From a virus, in IMG/VR virus record IMGVR_UViG_3300021389_002628, positions 1 to 21,422 of that record: a DNA stretch of 21,422 nt. The stretch is one strand, 5' to 3'. Made by a program: the position numbers and the translations under genes. The notes under the pieces are model-generated. The model was not told the origin of the DNA. It made no database searches and saw only the letters and a program-made list of their open reading frames with translations. Every line of letters begins with the position of its first letter. Position 1 is the stretch's first letter. Positions 7,354 through 14,636 of this stretch are shown here, piece after piece.

Positions 7354-10300
7354 TTAAAAGAAAATACCGAGTATTTGATTTACTGATGCAAATGTTCCTG
7401 TGAGTTTAAAGGTATTACCATTATATAAGAATACAATACCTTCATTTGGTACAATTTTATTAGAACCACCAATAGAATTTAACCTTCCAAGTTCTAATTT
7501 AAGTTTTTCTATCTTTTTTGGGTCACCTGATTTTTTAACATCTTTAATTGTTTGGTCAATTCTCTTTTTCATATCACGAACAGCCGAATCAGGATTAACA
7601 GTTAAAGCAGATGAAGTAAATTCTAATACTTCTGCACCCAATCCTAAGAAAATCTGTTCAAACTTCATTAGATTCTGTTTAGAAATCTTCTTTTGGTCAT
7701 CTTTATCTGTTTTCTTAGCCCATTCAAGTGTTTTAGAATCAGTAATATTCTTATTATCTAATCTAAACTTCTTATCCATGAATGCCCATCTCTTAACTAA
7801 CCCCATTTTGGTTTTGTTATCGAGTGTTGATGGTGAATTCTTATCAACCCATTGTTCCCACCATGCTTGGTGATAGTTTGCAACACCATCTGTATCCTTT
7901 AAACTAAATTCTTTCTGTAATTTAGATATCTGTGATGAATATTTACTACGTTTCTTAGATAAATCTTGTGATTTTGGTAGTTTTACAACAGGTGGGCCTT
8001 GAATAGTGTAGTTATCTTGTACATCTTTGTTAACTTGTTTAATCATACCAGCTAATATTCTTGCTGCTTCACCATTTTCACCTATTGCAACCCCCTCATC
8101 GTTATATTCCATAGTACCATGGAACACAAGTAACGCTTGGCCGTAAGGAATCACATTAACTGATGTTGGGTATATCACTTCAAGGTTCATAAAACACGCT
8201 CCTTGTTTGAATACCTTATCTCTTTGTTTATCTGAAAGGGATTTTATTGCATTTGAAAGGTCTTTCATAGCATAATTGTATGCATCTGATAAACCTCCTC
8301 TACCTTGGAACTTATCTGATACTCCTTTGATATCTAAAGCGTTCTCACCTTTGTTTTTTAAGTGTCCTTTGTTTCTTGCTGCTACTAATCTCCCATCTCT
8401 CCATGAAATAGCAAGAGCTTGACCATCGGTTTTCTCTCTGGTGTACTCAAGTGTACCTTCAAGTGCTCTATTTACGATATCTTTAAGTTGTCCAAAGGTT
8501 AAATTGATATCAGTATCAAATGGGTGAGACATATGTCCATACGCACCACCTTCTTGGAGTAATTTAGATTCGTTTATGTTTTCTTTTATTAGTTGTTGTG
8601 GTGTTTTAGTGTTTGGTAAAAACATTTCAACCAACTTATCATCAATATCACTTATTAGTTGTTCTATTTCATTCATAAATTTTTCCTTTTCTTTATTTTT
8701 AATCCACAATCCTATTTCAGGTCCTTTGATATCAGATGGAACATCCTTTCCACCAATAGATAAGTTAAAGTTTACGAACTTTTTCATATCCTTCCCAATC
8801 AACTTACCAAATTTAAGGATTTGGTCATCTGATAAAGATGTTTTTTCTTGTAGTTTCTTGAATACTACAATTTCTTCTGGTCTAAAGTGTTGTAATGATA
8901 CTAAAAATACAATATTATTTTTTTCGTCATTAGAATAAGTTAATTTGTTTAATTGTTTTCCTAATACCGAAGGTGAATTCTTTTTGAATAGTGATGCAAG
9001 GAACAAGATATAATCATTATCCTTGATGTAAGGTTTAGATATTTTAAGATTTGGGAATATTAGTGAAGTGAATCCAATCTTATCATTCAACTCCATATAC
9101 TTTTTAGTATCTTTAGCTGATTTGATTGATTTTATAACCTCATCTCTAACTCTTTCAAATGATACTCCTTTAAGTGATGGGTCTTTTTGTAATGCATCAA
9201 GTAATTCTTTATCTAAGTTACCACCCAACCTTGCTTGGAATCTTAAAGCTCTTAGTTTTCTTAACGGGTCCTCATCAAATCTTTCTTCTGCCTTACCAAC
9301 TGTTCTAATGTTTTTCTTTTTAAGGTCTGCGATACCACCAACTAAGTCAACTATCTCTTTTCTATCGATATCATAGAATAAAGCATTGATAGTTAAATCT
9401 CTTCTTCGTACATCACCCTCGATATCTGTATAATCAACAGATGAAGGTCTCCTACCTTTACCAATATCTTTTCTAAATGTTGCAATTTCATGTCCACCAA
9501 CCATTACAACTCCGAATGATTTACCAACCTCAACAGTTTTCATTCCTAAATCTTTAGCAATCTTTAAAACCTCATCTGGTTTTGCATCTGTTGCTAAATC
9601 AAAGTCCTTTGGTGATTTACCAAGTATAGCATCTCTTACTGCTCCACCAACTACATAAAGCTTCTTACCATTCTTTTTAAATCCTTTTTGGATTTTAATG
9701 ATATCAGATGGTACTCTTAATTTAAGGTCTTTACTTTCATCCAATCCACCTCTATCGTGTTTAGAAAATTTACCTAATTTATCGAAAGCTCTGAATGATT
9801 TAACCTTATCTGCTTTCTTTGGTCTCATTACAGATAGTTGTTTGTACTTCATGTGGTTTCTTACAATGTAATAAACATTTGCGGTATTACCACCAACTGA
9901 TTCTATAAACTTTTTATACTTCTTTACTAATGAAGCAGATACTTTCTCATGTCCGAAGTGTGTGATGTGTCCTTTCTTTGGGTGAATACCCGCAGTTTCA
10001 TCTTTTCCTATATCATGGAACATTGCTGCAATTGCAATATCAATATCATCTTCTTTGATTGAACGATTTACAACTTTGATTGTGTGTTTGAGAACATTAC
10101 CCTCTGGATGTTTATCTAATCTCTGTCCAAAGTTCTTTAGATTGTAAACTCTCTTTTGTAAATCAGAAGGCATCTTTTTAAATAAGGATTTGAAATCTGT
10201 AATTCCTAATTCTTTTAATCCTTCTTTGATTACTTTATCTGATTTCAGTTTGTAATGTATATCTCTACCATCGGCATCTTTACCAAATCCTTTACCGATT

Positions 10301-12291
10301 ACTTTTTTCCAAAGTAACTCTAAGAACTCTACCTTTTTTCTATAAGATAATCCTTTTATCTTTTGATTGATTTGTTTTCTGTTCTTGTAAACATATTTTT
10401 TGAAATCCATATAAAAGAATTCATTTACTTCTTTGATTGGTTCATATTGATACTCTTTACTTGATTCGGAATCTTTTCTATATTCCTTATTTCTTTTTGC
10501 AAACCTTTTCATATCTTCAGGACCTGCATATCCAATCATGTTTTCGTTTTTACCTTGAAACTTATCAAATTCTTTTTGTCTAAGAGCTGGTAGAAATCTA
10601 AACTTAGCTCTTTTCATTATTCTACCTTTTTTTCTAACTACGTTTTTGTGAACTACTTGTGATTGTTTTATAGTTAAATCAGATTTTTTGATATCAGGAA
10701 ATAAATCTTTTGCAAACTCATCATAAACTTGTCTGTATGCCATTTTATAAGCAATCTTCTTAAGTTTAGAAAGAGGCTTTCTTCTCTTCATTGTTCTTGC
10801 TCTTCTTCTTGCGATTTGAGCTCGTTTACCAGCCATCGCCGCTTTTCTTCTCAATTTATCAGCAGGTCTCATTTTTCCTCGTTCATCGAGTTCTTCATTC
10901 AAACCCATTTTCTCTTTCCAAGAATCAAATGCATCAAAATCATATTCTTGTTTCTGAGAATCCCATCCACATGAATGACATAAGTACTTTTCGTTATCTT
11001 CAGATTCTATTTCCCATTGGTGATTACACTTTTCACACTTAACTTCTGTTCCTGCAAGTTCTGATATAAATCCTTCCTTAACCATTCTGAAGTTAACTAC
11101 TTTTCTACCATTAATAGTAGGCATCCCATGTTCATCTTTACCGATTGATTTAACAATTGTTTTCTTGTTTTTAAATCTACCAGTCATAATAGTATCACCA
11201 ACTTTAATTGGTAGTACAATATTTTCATTTAAAGATGCTTCATATTCTTCTTGTGATTTTTTATCACCTTTTTGAGAATCTAATGATGCATCTTTTATAT
11301 CCTTATTGATTCCCAATCCTTTTACTAACTCATAACCAACCATTGATGCACTACGAGTTACATGCTTAAACCATTTAGAATAAGCATCAGTTGAATAGAT
11401 ATCTACTTGGTTATTTGCAGTTGTTGTACCTAAGATACCAGCAGGAAAAGGTGTTACTGCCCCAACAGGACCATTCGGATAAATTGGATGGTCGTAAATA
11501 TCTTCTAACTCTTTGTTAGAAATCATATTAACTACCTCATAACCAATTCGTGTTGCTCTATCTACATTTATCTTAGAAAATACATCGTAATTGGGAAAAA
11601 AGAAGTTTGGACCATCATCAACTTGTCCTGCACTAATCTTTGAACTCTCATTGATGAGCCAATCTTCAATCATTTCTTTAGAAATCTCAATTACTCCTTC
11701 ATTAAGCTTATCAGTAATCATCTTAAAGATAGTTGCGTTAAACTTTCCATATGCACGTTTCTTAAAGAAATCTTTTTTCTGTTCTTCCGAGCCTACTGAT
11801 AATCCGTTTCGTGTTTCTGTACCACTTATTCCACCACCACTTGAAGGTGCAGCATAAACATAACCACCATCTCTATATCCCACAGAAACATCACCCTTAT
11901 AAGGTTGGAAGTATTTACCACCTAATCGGTTTTTATCCTTCTCACCAACAACAGTAATAAATGCAGTTGTTTCTTCATCAAACTTTTTAAGAATTTCTGT
12001 GGGTTTGTATGGATTCTTGACCTTATGTATTTTGGATTTTGGGATTCCAAACATAGTAGTCATAATTTTCACCTTTTCTTTGAAGTTAAAAGGTGATTTA
12101 GGTCTTTCAACCTTATCAGATGTACCAACATAAACATTATCCTTACCGAACTTTTTGACAAGGTGTTGGTAAGTACCATAGTGTCCTTTGTGCATAGGTT
12201 GAAACCTACCCACATAGATAACTACTGTTTTTTTAATAGGATTTTCATCCTCCATTATACTCTCTACGAGAAATTTGGAAAGTTCATTCAT
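7354..12291 (-). CDS. Giant multidomain nucleotidyltransferase/HD/ligase protein, candidate polyprotein
   Basis: This single intact 1645-residue frame carries several enzymes. Residues 20-195 are NMN-adenylyltransferase-like: GRFQPMHKGH (HxGH at 34-37) and ISGTETR (155-161). Residues 240-410 hold unrecognised domains, including an SH3-like stretch near 360-405. A zinc ribbon uses C419, C422, C438 and C441; residues 473-515 are very Arg/Lys-rich. An HD phosphohydrolase shows H736, H759-D760, H781, H813 and D837. A CCA-adding/poly(A)-polymerase head has VGGAVRD (881-887), DFD (896-898), RRRDLTINAL (962-971) and DPLRKLRALRF (1008-1018). A covalent ligase-like domain has KTDG (1287-1290), LEVIYP near 1370, EGIVF (1617-1621) and FKLTG (1628-1632). 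L/I-x-E before Gly or Ser, a prohead-protease pattern, recurs in linkers. Roles in NAD synthesis and RNA repair are inferred. The ATG start follows AAGGTG at eight bases. Confidence 0.93.
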   Translation of the reverse strand: MNELSKFLVESIMEDENPIKKTVVIYVGRFQPMHKGHYGTYQHLVKKFGKDNVYVGTSDKVERPKSPFNFKEKVKIMTTMFGIPKSKIHKVKNPYKPTEILKKFDEETTAFITVVGEKDKNRLGGKYFQPYKGDVSVGYRDGGYVYAAPSSGGGISGTETRNGLSVGSEEQKKDFFKKRAYGKFNATIFKMITDKLNEGVIEISKEMIEDWLINESSKISAGQVDDGPNFFFPNYDVFSKINVDRATRIGYEVVNMISNKELEDIYDHPIYPNGPVGAVTPFPAGILGTTTANNQVDIYSTDAYSKWFKHVTRSASMVGYELVKGLGINKDIKDASLDSQKGDKKSQEEYEASLNENIVLPIKVGDTIMTGRFKNKKTIVKSIGKDEHGMPTINGRKVVNFRMVKEGFISELAGTEVKCEKCNHQWEIESEDNEKYLCHSCGWDSQKQEYDFDAFDSWKEKMGLNEELDERGKMRPADKLRRKAAMAGKRAQIARRRARTMKRRKPLSKLKKIAYKMAYRQVYDEFAKDLFPDIKKSDLTIKQSQVVHKNVVRKKGRIMKRAKFRFLPALRQKEFDKFQGKNENMIGYAGPEDMKRFAKRNKEYRKDSESSKEYQYEPIKEVNEFFYMDFKKYVYKNRKQINQKIKGLSYRKKVEFLELLWKKVIGKGFGKDADGRDIHYKLKSDKVIKEGLKELGITDFKSLFKKMPSDLQKRVYNLKNFGQRLDKHPEGNVLKHTIKVVNRSIKEDDIDIAIAAMFHDIGKDETAGIHPKKGHITHFGHEKVSASLVKKYKKFIESVGGNTANVYYIVRNHMKYKQLSVMRPKKADKVKSFRAFDKLGKFSKHDRGGLDESKDLKLRVPSDIIKIQKGFKKNGKKLYVVGGAVRDAILGKSPKDFDLATDAKPDEVLKIAKDLGMKTVEVGKSFGVVMVGGHEIATFRKDIGKGRRPSSVDYTDIEGDVRRRDLTINALFYDIDRKEIVDLVGGIADLKKKNIRTVGKAEERFDEDPLRKLRALRFQARLGGNLDKELLDALQKDPSLKGVSFERVRDEVIKSIKSAKDTKKYMELNDKIGFTSLIFPNLKISKPYIKDNDYILFLASLFKKNSPSVLGKQLNKLTYSNDEKNNIVFLVSLQHFRPEEIVVFKKLQEKTSLSDDQILKFGKLIGKDMKKFVNFNLSIGGKDVPSDIKGPEIGLWIKNKEKEKFMNEIEQLISDIDDKLVEMFLPNTKTPQQLIKENINESKLLQEGGAYGHMSHPFDTDINLTFGQLKDIVNRALEGTLEYTREKTDGQALAISWRDGRLVAARNKGHLKNKGENALDIKGVSDKFQGRGGLSDAYNYAMKDLSNAIKSLSDKQRDKVFKQGACFMNLEVIYPTSVNVIPYGQALLVFHGTMEYNDEGVAIGENGEAARILAGMIKQVNKDVQDNYTIQGPPVVKLPKSQDLSKKRSKYSSQISKLQKEFSLKDTDGVANYHQAWWEQWVDKNSPSTLDNKTKMGLVKRWAFMDKKFRLDNKNITDSKTLEWAKKTDKDDQKKISKQNLMKFEQIFLGLGAEVLEFTSSALTVNPDSAVRDMKKRIDQTIKDVKKSGDPKKIEKLKLELGRLNSIGGSNKIVPNEGIVFLYNGNTFKLTGTFASVNQILGIFF

Positions 12292-12310
12292 ATTTGGTAC
12301 ACCTTGTCAG

Positions 12311-12321
12311 TATATAAATAT
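12311..12321 (-). promoter_or_regulatory. Putative late promoter element upstream of the polyprotein gene
   Basis: ATATTTATATA on the minus strand lies in the 44-base gap after the small basic ORF, about 20 bases upstream of the polyprotein start. It is the fourth copy of the shared core in this window and marks the boundary between the sugar cluster and the polyprotein/packaging genes, so those two blocks may be transcribed separately. Confidence 0.45.
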
Positions 12322-12335
12322 GGAAGAAAAAAGAA

Positions 12336-12476
12336 TTAATGATTCTTGTAAATAAATGGGTCTCTTTTACGAAGTTCTTCTAATTTCTTTTTGTATTGTT
12401 TTTTTAATTTTCTTCTAATGTACCAACTTTTAATGTACACATATGGAAATAAAAATATTTTTTTTAAAACACTCAT
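12336..12476 (-). CDS. Small basic protein, 46 residues
   Basis: A short open frame runs from an ATG at 12476 to a TAA at 12336, filling most of an otherwise empty gap between the E1-beta-like gene and the polyprotein. It encodes 46 residues, very rich in Lys and Arg, with an aromatic N-terminal third (IFLFPYVYIKSWYI) and a tail reading LEELRKRDPFIYKNH. Small phage proteins ending in KRDPFIY are familiar to me from T4-like phages, with no known function. It starts three bases after the preceding stop, which supports coupling, but there is no evident Shine-Dalgarno sequence. The hydrophobic/basic N-terminus could touch a membrane. It is probably real, given clean codon structure and snug placement, but the short length leaves doubt. 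Confidence 0.6.
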   Translation of the reverse strand: MSVLKKIFLFPYVYIKSWYIRRKLKKQYKKKLEELRKRDPFIYKNH

Positions 12477-12479
12477 AAT

Positions 12480-13028
12480 TTAATTTTTATAATATAGTTC
12501 AGGATACTCTACTAATATATGTATTCCACCCTCAGATAAAGCTTTCTTATATGCTGGTAAAATCTTTTCCGATGTATCTAATTTTTCAATAGTACAATTC
12601 GTAACAATATCTCTAAACGCATTTGTATAATCAGCCTTGTGTTGATGACCTGGGTCTAATGGTGTATCACTTCCCTTACCAACTCTTACAATCACATTTG
12701 GTTTCCATTCACCATCAGACATTGCTTCTAACTTATCTAAATGGTTTACTAATTGATTTACTGCAAGAATTAAGAAATCCCACCTTGGATAAAATGTAAC
12801 AACTTGATGACCGGTCATTGCCAATCCCATTGTCATTCCCATTTGGGTTTCTTCCATTACTGGTGTTTCTATCATTCTTTCTTTTGGTAATCCCTCAATG
12901 GTTTTACTCATTGGGTTACCATAATAAACTATCTGTTGTCCGATGAATATTGTTTTATCATCTTCCATTGTAAGTTTCATTGCTTCTGTTAAAGCATCTA
13001 AATAAGGTGTGTATTCTGGACTACTCAT
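12480..13028 (-). CDS. Thiamine-diphosphate E1 beta-like subunit (pyrimidine-binding domain only)
   Basis: This 182-residue protein matches the pyrimidine-binding half of transketolase and 2-oxoacid dehydrogenase E1-beta proteins. The activating glutamate is expected within ETPVMEETQMGMTMGLAMTG (about residues 54-73; E59 or E60), and the following FYPRWDFLILAVNQLVNHLDKL block matches the E1-beta core. Family members of about 325 residues also have a C-terminal transketolase domain, which is missing here: the protein ends at VEYPELYYKN just where that domain would begin. It presumably pairs with the E1-alpha-like protein at 13998-14636 to make one active site at the subunit interface. The epimerase gene lies between the two and overlaps this start by eight bases. 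The substrate is unknown; the sugar cluster suggests a ketose or an activated sugar. Confidence 0.82.
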   Translation of the reverse strand: MSSPEYTPYLDALTEAMKLTMEDDKTIFIGQQIVYYGNPMSKTIEGLPKERMIETPVMEETQMGMTMGLAMTGHQVVTFYPRWDFLILAVNQLVNHLDKLEAMSDGEWKPNVIVRVGKGSDTPLDPGHQHKADYTNAFRDIVTNCTIEKLDTSEKILPAYKKALSEGGIHILVEYPELYYKN

Positions 13029-13992
13029 TTATATTGTTTTTATAATGTTCATATGTTTTTCTAATACCCTCTTCAAATCCATACTTAGGTAACAACCCAT
13101 AATCTTCTTGTTTTTCGGTATTCATTTTTCTCTTTGGTTCTCCATTTGGTTTTGAAGTATCCCAATTTATTTTTATATCTTTACCACTAATTTTTATTGT
13201 GGTTTCAATCATTTCTTTTATAGTTGTTTCTACACCACTACCAACATTTATAATTTCAGTATGTAATCTTTTTTTAGCGGATATTAAACACGCTTCAGCA
13301 ACATCACCAGCATATACATAATCTCTTATTGGTGTTCCATCTCCCCACGCTTCAATTTCTCCATCTGATTCATAAACCTTTTTGATGGTTGCTGGTATAG
13401 CCATGGCATTTTCTCCGTAATTATCATATTCTCCAAATATATTTGAAGGTCTTAGTATTGTCCAATTTATCCACCCAAATTGTTGCCTATACGCATCTAT
13501 AATTAATTCAGGTACTCTTTTACTCCAAGCAGGAAACCAATCATGTTGTGATGGAAGAGTTTCCCAAACAGTATCTTCTTCAAATTCTTCTGCAGATGCA
13601 TATACACCAACTGATGATAGAAAGCACATATAAGCACTATGATGTTGACAATTTTTTATAAGGTTAATATTTGCTTGTATTGATGGTACAAGAAAATTAA
13701 CAGGATATGATTTAGCTGTTGCAGGTGTACCTTTGATTCCAAAACAATTCATTACATCGTTTATATTGTATAATTCAAATATTGCACTAACCTTATGATA
13801 ATCTGTTAAATCAATATTATGAAATACAAATTTATCACCAAATTGTTTGTAGTCATATTTAGGTTCTTTAATATCAATACCAACAACAACATAATCATCT
13901 GGTATAGATTCTGCTAATTTTTTTACAACATGATATCCAACTAACCCACTACATCCTGTAACAAGAGTTGTATGTGTATATTCTTTTTTCAT
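13021..13992 (-). CDS. NAD(P)-dependent sugar epimerase/reductase, GDP-fucose-synthase-like, lacking the usual catalytic Tyr
   Basis: This extended short-chain dehydrogenase has a Rossmann motif VTGCSGLVG near the N-terminus (GCSGLVG at residues 13-19), SSVGVY for the active-site Ser region, LRPSNIFGEYDN and WGDGTPIRDYVYAGDVAEA, the last two typical of GDP-L-fucose synthase and nucleotide-sugar epimerases. The C-terminus (NWDTSKPNGEPKRKMNTEK) also fits fucose synthase. Where the YxxxK catalytic pair should be, the protein reads F-P-A-W-S-K, so Lys158 is kept but the Tyr position is Pro154. It may be inactive, use another residue or bind only. I chose the ATG at 13992, five bases after the preceding stop; a GTG at 14013 would add seven residues and overlap. 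It lies between the two thiamine-enzyme genes. Confidence 0.87.
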   Translation of the reverse strand: MKKEYTHTTLVTGCSGLVGYHVVKKLAESIPDDYVVVGIDIKEPKYDYKQFGDKFVFHNIDLTDYHKVSAIFELYNINDVMNCFGIKGTPATAKSYPVNFLVPSIQANINLIKNCQHHSAYMCFLSSVGVYASAEEFEEDTVWETLPSQHDWFPAWSKRVPELIIDAYRQQFGWINWTILRPSNIFGEYDNYGENAMAIPATIKKVYESDGEIEAWGDGTPIRDYVYAGDVAEACLISAKKRLHTEIINVGSGVETTIKEMIETTIKISGKDIKINWDTSKPNGEPKRKMNTEKQEDYGLLPKYGFEEGIRKTYEHYKNNINE

Positions 13993-13997
13993 AGTTT

Positions 13998-14636
13998 TTA
14001 AAATACTACCCACTTACCAGTACCATAGTGTGGATATTTTGATTCGTAATTATAATATACTACATCTTCTGGTAGTTCTCTTTGAATACCATTCCATGTA
14101 TCTAAAGTTGGTGTGTTGGTACTCACACCATTATCTTCTACAACAAAATAAAATGGTAAATCATAGTTTCTTGCATATTTGTGAACTTCATAAAAGATTC
14201 CACTTTCAAATGCCATATCTCCAACAAAAACCCAAACTTTATCATCACCACCATTGTACTTGATTGATTTAGCAACTCCTAATGAAATAGGTAGAGTACC
14301 TGTTACAATTGCGGATGAGTAAAACTTAGAATCTTTATCTACGATAGTAATTGATTTACCATCCAATATTTTTTGTTTTAGTTTTGATTCCTCTACACCA
14401 TGTAAAAGTGCATGATAATGAGACCTCCAAGTTGAGAACACCCAATCGGTTGGAGATATTTTTTTGAATACCTCTATTAGTTGTTCTTCGTTTCCGTTTG
14501 ATAAGTGAATTGGGCCCCTAATTTCACCATTTTCCCAATGTGAAATAATATCATCTTCAAATGCAATTAATTCTTCTTTTGAGTAATTACCCGATTCCCA
14601 CCTATCTTCATGATAATCTAAATTTTTAATTTTCAT
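13998..14636 (-). CDS. Thiamine-diphosphate E1 alpha-like subunit (diphosphate-binding domain)
   Basis: This 212-residue protein matches the diphosphate-binding half of E1-alpha and transketolase enzymes. The thiamine-diphosphate/Mg motif is GDM at 139-141 with E144 and N169 in FVVEDNGVSTN, and the intervening FYEVHKYARNYDLPFYF is typical of E1-alpha. Upstream, STWRSHYHALLHG (residues 68-80) corresponds to the substrate/cofactor-contacting HYHxLLxG region. It is shorter than usual E1-alpha proteins (about 325-400 residues). The start ATG overlaps the preceding TGA as ATGA. The partner would be the pyrimidine-domain protein at 12480-13028, one gene further on. Together they total under 400 residues, a minimal thiamine enzyme. 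Candidate reactions are transketolase-like two-carbon transfer or decarboxylative addition to a sugar; the sequence does not decide. Confidence 0.83.
   Translation of the reverse strand: MKIKNLDYHEDRWESGNYSKEELIAFEDDIISHWENGEIRGPIHLSNGNEEQLIEVFKKISPTDWVFSTWRSHYHALLHGVEESKLKQKILDGKSITIVDKDSKFYSSAIVTGTLPISLGVAKSIKYNGGDDKVWVFVGDMAFESGIFYEVHKYARNYDLPFYFVVEDNGVSTNTPTLDTWNGIQRELPEDVVYYNYESKYPHYGTGKWVVF

Noticed and set aside
7400-7873. 157-residue open frame on the plus strand
   Set aside because: It lies antisense to the ligase-like domain of the giant protein, whose motifs are clear; low-complexity Leu/Ser/Phe content is typical of a reverse-strand shadow.
10729-11042. Two overlapping plus-strand frames rich in Phe and Ser
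   Set aside because: Both are reverse-strand readings of the Lys/Arg-rich segment and zinc ribbon; neither has a ribosome site or recognisable family.
12313-12320. Plus-strand TATAAATA as a T4 late promoter
   Set aside because: It would drive transcription away from the polyprotein and antisense to the sugar cluster, where no plus-strand gene exists; read as a minus-strand element it precedes a gene start, so I kept only that reading.
13993-14013. N-terminal extension of the epimerase to a GTG at 14013
   Set aside because: The ATG at 13992 lies just before the Rossmann motif at the normal distance and avoids overlap with the preceding gene.
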